Shown here: piece after piece, positions 35,209-43,731 of the stretch
Position numbering within the stretch: the first letter of the stretch is position 1
Layout of the letters: each line of letters starts with the position of its first letter
Assembly: GCA_000751595.1 (NCBI GenBank)
Contig: CCMH01000006.1
Location: 156,320-220,319 of the forward strand
Source of the DNA: Weeksella massiliensis
GTDB taxonomy: Bacteria; Bacteroidota; Bacteroidia; Flavobacteriales; Weeksellaceae
Reading direction: 5' to 3'
Length of the DNA: 64,000 nucleotides
Position numbers and translations under genes: made by a program
The notes under the pieces: generated by a model
What the model saw: only the letters and a program-made list of their open reading frames with translations
What the model was told of the DNA's origin: nothing
The model's database searches: none

Positions 35209-36407
35209 TCTGCTTGTTTGATAAGAATTGTATAAACCGGGAAGTGATCCGAGTATCCGTCTGCTCGATAGGTATCGCCACTCCACATACGGTACGGGGT
35301 TCCTTTCCACTGTCCGTCTTGTGAGATTAAATAATCACGGGTAAAAATTTCGGTTTTAAAGATTCTATACGATGAAAAATCATTGTCTTTGGTTACCAAT
35401 GAAGCGGTTGAAATAAACTGATCGAAAAGATTCCATGCGTCGCGGTAAGCCAATGTTCCGTATCCTTTTTTGAATAGCTTTGTCATTGGATTATAATATC
35501 CTCCTTCTTTTACAGAAGATTTATCAGCAGCAGCATTGAATGTATTTCGGATACTTGGACTTACAGGATCATCGTTAAAATCTCCCATTGCGATTACTTT
35601 TGCATCAGGATTTTTTTGTTTCAATTCTTCAAAAATACCTTTCATTACTTTTGCGGCTTCCATCCTACCTGGCATCGAAACTTTTTCACCTCCACTACGA
35701 GATGGCCAGTGGTTTACTAAGAAAGAAATTTCTTCACCATCTAACAAACCGGTAACCAAAAGAATATCACGTGTATAACGACGAGAACCGTCTTTGTCGT
35801 AATTGAAAATCGGGTAAGGACGTGCGTAGGTTACGGTAAAACGATCTTTCTGATACATTAAACCAACATCTACCCCACGAGCATCGAATGAATTGAAATG
35901 CACTACGCCGTAATTATACTTATTGAGGAAAGGTGAGTTCGCTATATCGATCATGTTTTGGCTATTTTCGATTTCGCACAAACCAATAATCACTGGCGGA
36001 ACTTTTGTAACATCGGTTCCGATTTCGGAAAGAGCACGAGCAATATTGTTTACTTTTTGGTTGTAACGTTGACTCGTCCAAACTTTTTTACCTTTTGGTA
36101 GGAATTCGTTTTGAAGAATAAGCGGACGAATCACTTTTTTTCCTTCCAAATTTTCGTAGGTATACGGCATTTTAAAAGGTTCTGCCTCGTATTTGTCGAT
36201 ATCTTCTACCGGAATAGAGATATGATAATTAGGATCATTAAATGGTAAATGTCCATTAATGTATCCTGCTGATTCGATTGTATCGAAAAGGTTTTCGATA
36301 TTATAAAAGGCCACCGTAGCACTTTTATATTGTTGCGCATTAGCAACCGTTTGTATTACACAAGCAAAAAGTACATGTAATATTAACGTTAATTTGTGTT
36401 TCAACAT
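35205..36407 (-). CDS. Secreted endonuclease/exonuclease/phosphatase family protein
   Basis: A 400-residue DNase I-fold enzyme with a signal peptide (about residues 1-24, ending ANAQ). Active-site motifs: FYNIENLFDT (Asn, Glu), IGLCEIEN, NHWPSRSGG (catalytic His), MGDFNDDP and YSDHFPV. It probably cuts phosphodiester bonds outside the cytoplasm. It is divergent from a TonB receptor followed by a DUF5689 lipoprotein, a grouping that suggests joint use of an external phosphate- or nucleotide-bearing ligand. It has a paralogue without signal peptide at 1757-2734. Confidence 0.88.
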   Translation of the reverse strand: MLKHKLTLILHVLFACVIQTVANAQQYKSATVAFYNIENLFDTIESAGYINGHLPFNDPNYHISIPVEDIDKYEAEPFKMPYTYENLEGKKVIRPLILQNEFLPKGKKVWTSQRYNQKVNNIARALSEIGTDVTKVPPVIIGLCEIENSQNMIDIANSPFLNKYNYGVVHFNSFDARGVDVGLMYQKDRFTVTYARPYPIFNYDKDGSRRYTRDILLVTGLLDGEEISFLVNHWPSRSGGEKVSMPGRMEAAKVMKGIFEELKQKNPDAKVIAMGDFNDDPVSPSIRNTFNAAADKSSVKEGGYYNPMTKLFKKGYGTLAYRDAWNLFDQFISTASLVTKDNDFSSYRIFKTEIFTRDYLISQDGQWKGTPYRMWSGDTYRADGYSDHFPVYTILIKQAE

Positions 36408-36428
36408 CTTAAAGTATTAAATATTTCT

Positions 36429-36436
36429 TAAATTTG
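36429..36436 (+). promoter_or_regulatory. Putative -7 box (TAAATTTG) for the TonB receptor-DUF5689 unit
   Basis: TAAATTTG matches TAnnTTTG, 49 bases before the receptor ATG, inside the 78-base divergent gap with the secreted nuclease. Confidence 0.55.
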
Positions 36437-36485
36437 TATCCCCTTAAAGATAGCATGTAAAATTAAAAAATAAAATTAGTATTGA

Positions 36486-39266
36486 ATGAATAAATTATTA
36501 TTAAGTCTTTCATTCTTCTTGTCTTTTATGATGGCCGTATTCGGACAGACAAAAGTGCATGGAGTTGTGAAAAATGGTAGCACGGAAAAGGAGGTTTACA
36601 ACCTGAACGTGAAGCTGGAAGGCTTGTCCGAGGAAACGGTAATTACCGATCGGATAGGTTATTTCCAATTTATTGATGTCCCAAATGGCTCGTACACCCT
36701 ACGAGTGAATGGTCCAAATTATGATCCTTATCAGGTAGAATTTACCGTGAATGGAGAAAATGATTTGGATTTGGGTGACCTATTAATCAATTATAATCCC
36801 GCTTCTGCCGAAGTTGGACTTATTACATTGAGTGACGATGAAGTTTCTTCTGAAGAATCTTCTCAGGCATCGAGCGCAGGACTTTTGCAATCGTCAAAAG
36901 ATATCTTCGCAAGTGTAACCGCTTACGAACTAGGAGCTTACTGGTTTAAGCCTCGTGGATATGATAATAAATACAACGATATCCATTTTAATGGAATTCG
37001 AATGAATAAAATAGACAACGGTCGTGCAACCTTCAACAATTGGGGTGGTTTGAATGATGTAACCCGTCGTCCGCAAGAATTAACCTACGGAATAGAGCCT
37101 GCAGAAACTGCGTTTGGAGATATAGGTGGAGTTACCAATTTTGATACTCGCCCTTCGACTATGCGCAAAGGTTTAGGTTTGGCTTATTCAGTATCGAACC
37201 GTTCTTACCGTCAGCGCGTAATGTTAACCTACAATTCTGGTTTATCTGAAAAAGGGTGGGCTTGGATGATTTCTGGTTCTAAAAGATGGGCTAAAGAAGG
37301 AGTCATCGAAGGTTCTTTTTATGATGCGTATGCGTTGTTTATCGGAGCAGAAAAAAAATTCAACGAACATCATACCTTGAACTTTACGGCTTTTGGAGCA
37401 CCTAACCGTAGAGCAGGTGGATCGCCAAACACACAAGAAATTATCGATATCAAAGGCATTCATTACAATGCATATTGGGGATGGCAAGATGGAGATAAAC
37501 GAAACGAGCGCGTTCGTAAAACTTTCGAACCGGTATTCCAATTAACGCATCATTGGAATATCAACCCAAAATCGAGATTAACAACTACCCTTTCTTACCA
37601 ATTTGGGGAAGATAGCGGAACACGATTAGATTGGTTTGCAGCAAGTAATCCATCACCATCGTACTACAGAAATGCACCAAGTTACCAACTATGGAAAACA
37701 GGAGCAAATGAAGCCGATTACAAAACCCAATTAGACAAATGGAGAACGGGTGAAGTAGGGCAAATCGACTGGAACAGCTTATACCAAGCGAACTACGCAA
37801 TGTATTATAACCAAAACGAAAACGAGAGAGGTCGTGCAGTTTATTGGTTAGCAAAAGATGTTACGGCAGATAAAGTATATGCATTCAACTCTAACTTCAA
37901 GTCGCAATTGACCGACAAAATAGACATTGTAGTTGCATTAGCCTATCAACATACCAAATCGGATATGTACCGTGAAGTAGAAGATTTGATGGGAGCACAA
38001 TTCGTATCGAATGAAGACGATTATGCAAACAACACGAAACGTAGAAGCTATAACATGCTCGACCCAGATTATGTGGCTCGTGAAGGTGATCGTTATGAGT
38101 ACAATTATGAGGTGAGTAGAAATTATGCAGATTTATTCATCCAAACAAAAATGAAAGGTGAGTTGGTAGATTTCACTTTAGGAGCGCACGCTTCGTACAC
38201 GGATTTCTTCCGCGACGGGAAATACCAACATTATTTATATGCTGATAATTCGTACGGAAAAAGTAAAACGTATGACTTCTTCAATTTTGGAGTGAAAACT
38301 CAGTTCTTATTCAAACTTAACGGACGTAACTTCGTTTCGTTGAACGGACAATATTCTACCGAAGCACCAACAGCAGACGAGGTATTCCCGAATGCACGTT
38401 TACATGATGTAAGCATTGCTTCGATTGATAATGCAAAAATCTACACCGGAGATCTTAGTTATATCTATCGTGCACCGCGAATCAAAGGACGTATTACAGC
38501 ATTCTACACGAAAATAGAAGACGAAACAGAAAAGTCTTTTGGATATATCGACGGTCGTCAAGGGCCAACAGGATCTAACACTTACTTCGCAGCAGAAGTT
38601 CTTACGGGAGTTGACAAACAACACGTCGGAGGAGAATTTGCGATTGAAGCTCAAGTAACGCCAACCATCAAAACTTCATTAGTGGTAGCGGCTGGTCAAT
38701 ATACTTATACAAATAATCCTGACTATTATTTATTTTCAGACGATTTAATGGATCCAACCACAGGTACAGGTGAAGCCTACAAAAGCTTTGGAAACACTTA
38801 CCTCAAAGATCACTTTGTAGCAGCTGGTCCACAAGTAGGAGGATCTTTAGGAGTAGAATACCGCGACCCGAAATATTGGTGGGTAGGAGCTTCTGCAAAC
38901 TATTTAGGAAACAACTATATCGATATGGCAGCGTATAGAAGAACCAATCACGTATTCGAAGGATATTCTGGACCGGTTACCGAAGAAGGTTTAAAAATGA
39001 TTTTCGATCAGACCAAAACTTCAGACGAATTCATGTTCAACCTAAATGCAGGTTTCTCTAAACGTATAGGTAAATACTACGCATTAATCAGTGGTACCGT
39101 AAACAATGTTTTCGACAATAAAGAATACGTAACTGGAGGATTCGAGCAATTACGTTTAGGTTCTTATACCAACGCAATCAACCCGAATTATCAGAAAAAC
39201 ATCGGACCAAAATATTGGTACGGAATCGGACGATCTTATTTTGTCAATTTAATTTTTAGATTTTAA
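36486..39266 (+). CDS. TonB-dependent receptor with carboxypeptidase-like N-terminal domain
   Basis: A 926-residue precursor with a signal peptide (about residues 1-20, ending VFGQ). A carboxypeptidase-regulatory-like beta domain follows (TKVHGVVKNGSTEKEVYNLNV to GSYTLRV), then an acidic Ser/Glu-rich linker (VSSEESSQASS), a plug and an aromatic-rich barrel ending SYFVNLIFRF. No SusD partner follows; the next gene is a DUF5689 lipoprotein. Codon use is ordinary for this genome, unlike the SusCD pair. Ligand unknown; the linked nuclease suggests a phosphate-containing polymer. Confidence 0.92.
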   Translation: MNKLLLSLSFFLSFMMAVFGQTKVHGVVKNGSTEKEVYNLNVKLEGLSEETVITDRIGYFQFIDVPNGSYTLRVNGPNYDPYQVEFTVNGENDLDLGDLLINYNPASAEVGLITLSDDEVSSEESSQASSAGLLQSSKDIFASVTAYELGAYWFKPRGYDNKYNDIHFNGIRMNKIDNGRATFNNWGGLNDVTRRPQELTYGIEPAETAFGDIGGVTNFDTRPSTMRKGLGLAYSVSNRSYRQRVMLTYNSGLSEKGWAWMISGSKRWAKEGVIEGSFYDAYALFIGAEKKFNEHHTLNFTAFGAPNRRAGGSPNTQEIIDIKGIHYNAYWGWQDGDKRNERVRKTFEPVFQLTHHWNINPKSRLTTTLSYQFGEDSGTRLDWFAASNPSPSYYRNAPSYQLWKTGANEADYKTQLDKWRTGEVGQIDWNSLYQANYAMYYNQNENERGRAVYWLAKDVTADKVYAFNSNFKSQLTDKIDIVVALAYQHTKSDMYREVEDLMGAQFVSNEDDYANNTKRRSYNMLDPDYVAREGDRYEYNYEVSRNYADLFIQTKMKGELVDFTLGAHASYTDFFRDGKYQHYLYADNSYGKSKTYDFFNFGVKTQFLFKLNGRNFVSLNGQYSTEAPTADEVFPNARLHDVSIASIDNAKIYTGDLSYIYRAPRIKGRITAFYTKIEDETEKSFGYIDGRQGPTGSNTYFAAEVLTGVDKQHVGGEFAIEAQVTPTIKTSLVVAAGQYTYTNNPDYYLFSDDLMDPTTGTGEAYKSFGNTYLKDHFVAAGPQVGGSLGVEYRDPKYWWVGASANYLGNNYIDMAAYRRTNHVFEGYSGPVTEEGLKMIFDQTKTSDEFMFNLNAGFSKRIGKYYALISGTVNNVFDNKEYVTGGFEQLRLGSYTNAINPNYQKNIGPKYWYGIGRSYFVNLIFRF

Positions 39267-39291
39267 TTAATAACCCGAAACACTATTAACA

Positions 39292-40680
39292 ATGTATAAT
39301 ATCAAACAAATTTTTCCCAGTATAGCTATTGCCGTTGCTGCGCTGTCTCTAAATTCTTGCGTTCAGGACGACGATTACAAAATCCCACCAATCGACTGTT
39401 TAGAAGTTACAAAAGCAACCCATACCCTAGAAGATGTTTTTGCTTTGGTAGGAAATGGAAAATATAATTTCCCGAATGACCAAGACTTCATCGTAGATGG
39501 TTATGTGATTAGTTCGGATGAAACAGGAAACTTCTACAAAACGTTTTCTATCCAAGATAAAACTTCTAATCCTTCGTACGGAATCCAAATCGAAACCGAA
39601 GCTTTAAACCTTTATAGCAAATATCCATTGCATGCAAAAGTACAAGTTAACCTTAAAGGATTAATCGCTGGCATGGATAATGGAGTTATGAAAATTGGTG
39701 TTGATGATGCTTCAACAACTTATATGATCGATCGTATGTCTGAAGAAGTTCTTACCAAAAGTGTCGCTAAATTCTGTTACCAAGGTGAAACTCCAGTACC
39801 GACCGTTTACGAAAACTTGAAAGATGCCTTGAAAGATGAACACATCAATACATTAGTAACCATCAAAAACATCCAATTCTTGGATCCTAAAGGTGATGCA
39901 ACCTACGGTGATGTTACCAATAATCCACCAAAAACACTTAACCGTAAATTAGTAGACCGTTTAGGGAAAACAGTAGATTTACGTAACAGTGGATTTGCGA
40001 AATGGGCTGGAAACGAATTACCAGAAGGTTCAGGAGAAATTACGGTAGTAGTAAGCAAATTTGGTGCTAATTACCAATTGTATATCCGCGATACCAATGA
40101 CGTAAAATTCGATCAACCACGTTTCGGTGACACCGGAGGAGGAGGAAATCAAGGTGGTTCGGGTACAGAGGCTGCCAACTTATTATTTGCAGGTGCTGAT
40201 TTCGAAAACTGGGCAACTTTTATCGGATCCCTTAACCGTTTCGGACTTACCAAAGATCTAGCCGTACAAGGAGTAGGATTAGGAAGAGATGGATCTAATG
40301 CTTTCCATTTGAATGGGACAACCTTGGATACCAATCCTTACGTATTCACCGTAAACGCAGGTACAGTAAGCATCCCAGAAAAAACAACAAAAATTACGTT
40401 TTGGGTAAAAGGATCTGCAGACAAATCACTTTCGTTTAACGTGTACACAACCGACGGTACAATTTTCTTTAACGCAGGTGAATTTGGTTCGCAAAACATC
40501 TCGTTAAGCCCAGCAGGGAACAACCAATATACAGGTGCTGTAAACACCAACAATGAGTGGCGTTTGGTAACCTTAAATATCAATGGTTTAACGCTTAACA
40601 AAACAGGTGATTTATTCGCGCTAAAAGCAGGATCGAAAACAAAATACGATTTAATCATCGATAACATCAAAGTAGAATAA
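39292..40680 (+). CDS. DUF5689-domain surface lipoprotein
   Basis: A 462-residue lipoprotein with lipobox LNSC (Cys23). A DUF5689 region covers about residues 45-265 (FIVDGYVISSDETGNFYKTFSIQD; YGIQIETEALNLYSKYPLHAKVQVNLKGL; LVTIKNIQFLD), OB-fold-like in pattern. A Gly-rich linker (TGGGGNQGGSG) leads to a beta-sandwich C-terminal domain (DFENWATFIGSLNRFG... LIIDNIKVE) that looks carbohydrate- or ligand-binding. It is 25 bases after the receptor and may serve as its surface partner, the place SusD would take. A strong terminator follows. Confidence 0.8.
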   Translation: MYNIKQIFPSIAIAVAALSLNSCVQDDDYKIPPIDCLEVTKATHTLEDVFALVGNGKYNFPNDQDFIVDGYVISSDETGNFYKTFSIQDKTSNPSYGIQIETEALNLYSKYPLHAKVQVNLKGLIAGMDNGVMKIGVDDASTTYMIDRMSEEVLTKSVAKFCYQGETPVPTVYENLKDALKDEHINTLVTIKNIQFLDPKGDATYGDVTNNPPKTLNRKLVDRLGKTVDLRNSGFAKWAGNELPEGSGEITVVVSKFGANYQLYIRDTNDVKFDQPRFGDTGGGGNQGGSGTEAANLLFAGADFENWATFIGSLNRFGLTKDLAVQGVGLGRDGSNAFHLNGTTLDTNPYVFTVNAGTVSIPEKTTKITFWVKGSADKSLSFNVYTTDGTIFFNAGEFGSQNISLSPAGNNQYTGAVNTNNEWRLVTLNINGLTLNKTGDLFALKAGSKTKYDLIIDNIKVE

Positions 40681-40702
40681 TCCAATCATTCTATCAAGAC
40701 AT

Positions 40703-40735
40703 AACCCTCGGAACTTTGTTTCGAGGGTTTTTTTA
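40703..40735 (+). terminator. Terminator of the receptor-DUF5689 unit
   Basis: Stem AACCCTCG (40703-40710) with CGAGGGTT (40722-40729), 11-base loop, then a T run. Confidence 0.9.
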
Positions 40736-40798
40736 TGATTATTTTTCAACTAACCGATCAAAGAGAAAGTTGTACATTCGCTCTAAGATAATAAAGAG

Positions 40799-41239
40799 AT
40801 GGAAGATATTTTTTCGGATGAATATTTTATGAGGAAAGCTTTGCAAGAAGCAGAAATAGCTTTTGATCGAGACGAAATTCCGGTCGGTGCTTTGGTTGTC
40901 AGTCAGAACAAAATCATCGCTAAAACCCACAATCTTACCGAAACTTTAACCGATGTTACCGCACATGCAGAAATGCAAGCAATTACGTCGGCAGCTAATT
41001 ATTTGGGCGGAAAATATCTAAAAGATTGCACGCTCTATGTTACCTTAGAACCTTGTGTAATGTGCGCAGGCGCTTTGTATTGGAGTCAGATTTCTCGAAT
41101 AGTGATAGGTGCAACAGACGAGAAAAGAGGTTTTCGCTCGCAACTTGTAAAACTTCATCCAAAAACCCAAATCACCGATGGAATTTTGGCCAAAGAAAGT
41201 ACCGAACTCATGCAGCGGTTCTTCAAAGATAAACGCTAA
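40799..41239 (+). CDS. tadA: tRNA-specific adenosine deaminase
   Basis: A 146-residue zinc deaminase that converts A34 of tRNA-Arg to inosine. The zinc site is HAEMQAI (His56, catalytic Glu58) and PCVMCAGAL (Cys86, Cys89). Length is normal. Its stop overlaps by four bases the stop of the convergent PAS-LuxR gene. Confidence 0.94.
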   Translation: MEDIFSDEYFMRKALQEAEIAFDRDEIPVGALVVSQNKIIAKTHNLTETLTDVTAHAEMQAITSAANYLGGKYLKDCTLYVTLEPCVMCAGALYWSQISRIVIGATDEKRGFRSQLVKLHPKTQITDGILAKESTELMQRFFKDKR

Positions 41240-41946
41240 AAATGTCGGTAACTCAATTTTTTCACCAATTCTATAAAACTACTGCTATTGGTTTTTTGTA
41301 GGATATTTCTACGATGCGTGAGCACGGTATGCTTACTTAGGGAAAGAATTTCCGAAACTTTTTTACTGCAATGTCCTTCTTTTATTAGGTTCACAATTTC
41401 TAATTCTCGTTTGGTAAGCTGATAACAATTTTCTTCGTTTACATAGATATTTTTCAGCTTATCATAGATTTTGTAATCGCTTTGGTCGGATAAAGATTCT
41501 TCGTTTTTTCTTTTATGCGTAACCAACGTTTTCACCAAATGTCCGCTTTCGTTAACTTCTAACGCTTGACATTCTTGTTGGATTCTAACGTATTCGCCGT
41601 TTGCTTTTTTCACTCGATACGAGTAGGTCAAGGTATAACGGAAATGCTCATCAAAACTCAACTGATTGGTAAAATCTAAGCCTCTTGCTTCAGAAGCAAA
41701 AAAATAATCTCGATCATCGGGATGAATGATATCCAACAAAAAATTCAGATCAAATTTCTCCATTTCATGTCCCGTTAACGAGCGAAAGGCCTGATTAACG
41801 AAGATTATAGAGTTCAGAAAGCAATCATAAATAAAAATATAACTACTGATTCCTTGCGGTGTCTTTTGCTCGTTTGCCTCTATCGATTGAGATCGTTGAT
41901 TCTTAAATAAATTATCCCATTGACTATTTTCTGAGTCCGCTATCAT
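41236..41946 (-). CDS. PAS-domain LuxR-type transcriptional regulator
   Basis: A 236-residue regulator. A PAS fold occupies about residues 30-150 (YIFIYDCFLNSIIFVNQAFRSLTG; IIHPDDRDYF; YRVKKANGEYVRIQQEC), and a LuxR helix-turn-helix lies at the C-terminus (LTKRELEIVNLIKEGHCSKKVSEILSLSKHTVLTHRRNI). There is no receiver domain, so it senses a ligand or redox state directly. Regulators of this shape are common in Flavobacteriia and their targets are mostly unknown. The gene upstream on the other strand is a 434-base gene-poor stretch, which may hold its target. Confidence 0.85.
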   Translation of the reverse strand: MIADSENSQWDNLFKNQRSQSIEANEQKTPQGISSYIFIYDCFLNSIIFVNQAFRSLTGHEMEKFDLNFLLDIIHPDDRDYFFASEARGLDFTNQLSFDEHFRYTLTYSYRVKKANGEYVRIQQECQALEVNESGHLVKTLVTHKRKNEESLSDQSDYKIYDKLKNIYVNEENCYQLTKRELEIVNLIKEGHCSKKVSEILSLSKHTVLTHRRNILQKTNSSSFIELVKKLSYRHF

Positions 41947-42277
41947 CTTTATAATATTTTAGTAGTAAAACAAATATAATTATTAATACACGTAAAAACG
42001 ACTAAGTAATTATAAAAATACAGCAAAATAGGTATTTTTTTAATTGTTTATGTACCTCATCTTTGCATTACTATTAAAACAAACACAATTACTTATGATT
42101 ATGTAGAACCTTTTTCTTCCTAAAAAGATAAGTCAACAAAAGTGAAAATTCTAGCGTTAGGAAAGAGAAAAAATGAATTTATTTTTTGATTTAAGGAATA
42201 AAAAGGTTCTTACTTCTAAAAAAAGCGAAAAACTAAAGAAGAATCACCCTATTTTTATATACTTACCAAAAACTCTT
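41947..42277 (+). other. Gene-poor stretch ahead of an orphan terminator; possible small RNA
   Basis: This AT-rich gap precedes a strong plus-strand terminator (42278-42317) that no annotated gene needs. A CATCTTTG near 42058-42065 is a near match to the -7 box. A 51-codon ORF from 42173 (MNLFFDLRNKK) runs through the hairpin and is not convincing as protein. A small RNA of about 240 bases is the simplest reading, but this is inference. Confidence 0.3.
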
Positions 42278-42317
42278 GAGGCTGTAAAAGATTTGATCAT
42301 TACAGCCTCATTTTTTT
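42278..42317 (+). terminator. Strong orphan terminator on the plus strand
   Basis: Ten-base stem GAGGCTGTAA (42278-42287) with TTACAGCCTC (42300-42309), 12-base loop, then seven T residues. Confidence 0.85.
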
Positions 42318-42336
42318 GTGGAAATTAACCAAATAA

Positions 42337-42376
42337 AAAACCTCAACTTTCTTATAATAAAGAAGTTGAGGTTTTC
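42337..42376 (-). terminator. Terminator of tRNA-Cys
   Basis: Stem CCTCAACTT (42341-42349) with AAGTTGAGG (42363-42371), and on the minus strand a T run after it. It lies 10 bases beyond the tRNA 3' end. Confidence 0.85.
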
Positions 42377-42380
42377 ATTG

Positions 42381-42451
42381 AGGTTCCTAGCGGATTCGAA
42401 CCGCTGTGGACGGTTTTGCAGACCGCTACCTAGCCTCTCGGTCAAGGAACC
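42381..42451 (-). tRNA. tRNA-Cys (anticodon GCA)
   Basis: A 71-base cloverleaf on the minus strand. The acceptor stem is GGTTCCT with AGGAACC, the anticodon loop is CTGCAAA (GCA) closed by GCGGT/ACCGT, the T loop is GGTTCGAATCC, and discriminator U73 is typical of tRNA-Cys. The terminal CCA is not encoded. Confidence 0.95.
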
Positions 42452-42497
42452 TTATTGTTTCGGATTGCAAATATAAACAATTATTTAGAAAAGGCAA

Positions 42498-42857
42498 CTA
42501 TTCGTATTTTTTTTCCATCACAACACTTACTTTTTCTACATGTCCCCCAATCGGCGGATTGAGCTTCGATAATTTTACTTTTGCCCGTTTTGCCGTTGTC
42601 AACTCTCGTCCAATTCGCTCCAAAATCCTATGCACCACATGTTCTAGCAATTTCGAGCGTTGCCCTACCTCCTCTTTTACAATTTGGTTCAGTTGCACAT
42701 AATCCAACGCATCCACCAACTCATCGGTTTCACTTGCTTTGGTAAAATCTCCTTCCACCTCAAGATCGATCAAATAATCAGAACCAATTCTTTCTTCTTC
42801 GTCTAAACATCCGTGGTTAGCATAGATTTTTATATTTTCTAAAATAATAATTCCCAT
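42498..42857 (-). CDS. folB: Dihydroneopterin aldolase
   Basis: A 119-residue enzyme starting at the ATG at 42857 (MGIIILENIKIYANHGC), which aligns with other FolB starts; the longer frame from 42938 adds non-homologous residues. It retains YANHGCLDEEERIGSDY, with the active-site Glu, LDYVQLNQIV and the C-terminal KLSKLNPPIGGHVEKVSVVME. It acts in folate synthesis. Same strand as tRNA-Cys downstream. Confidence 0.92.
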   Translation of the reverse strand: MGIIILENIKIYANHGCLDEEERIGSDYLIDLEVEGDFTKASETDELVDALDYVQLNQIVKEEVGQRSKLLEHVVHRILERIGRELTTAKRAKVKLSKLNPPIGGHVEKVSVVMEKKYE

Positions 42858-42914
42858 ACATTTTCTTTTTTCGGTAGGATGAAATACACCCCTAAAACCA
42901 AGAAAATCAAAAAT

Positions 42915-42946
42915 AAAAAAGACTTGACAATAAGCCAAGTCTTTCT
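42915..42946 (-). terminator. Terminator of the superoxide dismutase gene
   Basis: Stem AAAGACTTG (42918-42926) with CAAGTCTTT (42936-42944); the minus strand has a T run after it. Confidence 0.85.
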
Positions 42947-42971
42947 AAGAAATTCTATGAAAAGCTAATAA

Positions 42972-43571
42972 TTAATTATTATTATATAATTCTTCTACTT
43001 TATCCCAATTGATTACACTGAAAAAAGCTTCGATATAATCTGGTCTTTTGTTTTGATATTTCAAATAGTAAGCATGTTCCCACACATCAATACCCAAAAC
43101 TGGGAAACCTTGCACATCAGCTACAGGCATCAAAGGATTATCTTGATTTGGGGTTGAACTAACAACTACTTTTCCATCTGTTTTCACTAACCAAGCCCAT
43201 CCCGATCCGAAACGAGTTGCAGCAGCTTTAGAAAATTCATCTTTAAAAGCATCAAAAGAACCAAAAGCTTCATCGATTGCTTTTGCTACGTTTCCAACCG
43301 GTTGTTTGCTTCCGCCTGGTGTCATGATATCCCAATATAAATTGTGATTGTAGAAACCTCCACCATTGTTACGTACAGCTGGTTTATCGGTTCCTTTTGC
43401 CAAAATTTCTTCGATTGTAGCGTTTTCTAAATCAGTTCCTTCGATTGCTGCATTCAAATTATTAGTATAGGCAGCATGGTGTTTATCATGGTGAATTTCC
43501 ATGGTTTTTGCATCGATATAAGGTTCTAATGCATCATATGCATAAGGAAGGTTTTTTAATTCAAATGACAT
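42972..43571 (-). CDS. Superoxide dismutase, Mn/Fe type
   Basis: A 199-residue cytoplasmic dismutase. Metal ligands: His27 ([11 protein letters not shown]), His76 (FYNHNLYW), Asp162 and His166 ([13 protein letters not shown]). The NQDNPLM segment with Gln at the outer-sphere position resembles Mn-type rather than Fe-type enzymes, though cambialistic members exist. No signal peptide. Single gene followed by a terminator. Confidence 0.94.
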   Translation of the reverse strand: MSFELKNLPYAYDALEPYIDAKTMEIHHDKHHAAYTNNLNAAIEGTDLENATIEEILAKGTDKPAVRNNGGGFYNHNLYWDIMTPGGSKQPVGNVAKAIDEAFGSFDAFKDEFSKAAATRFGSGWAWLVKTDGKVVVSSTPNQDNPLMPVADVQGFPVLGIDVWEHAYYLKYQNKRPDYIEAFFSVINWDKVEELYNNN

Positions 43572-43731
43572 AATTTTTATTTTTTATTTGTTCTTAAACT
43601 CTACTATAAAGATATGAAAGATTCTACAAACTAGAAAGAATCTATCGAGTACTTTAACATTATTTTAAATTAATCTTTCTATCTTTAATTAAACTATTTT
43701 CATTAAAATACAATAATCCAATACCGCTATC

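Noticed and set aside
37242..37541. Minus-strand ORFs inside the TonB receptor (also 37585-37854 and 38400-38654)
   Set aside because: They are shadows of the receptor frame with no family signal or ribosome-binding site.
42173..42328. 51-codon plus-strand ORF (MNLFFDLRNKK...)
   Set aside because: It runs through a strong terminator hairpin and its T run, has no recognisable family features and no clear ribosome-binding site; a non-coding transcript is a better explanation.
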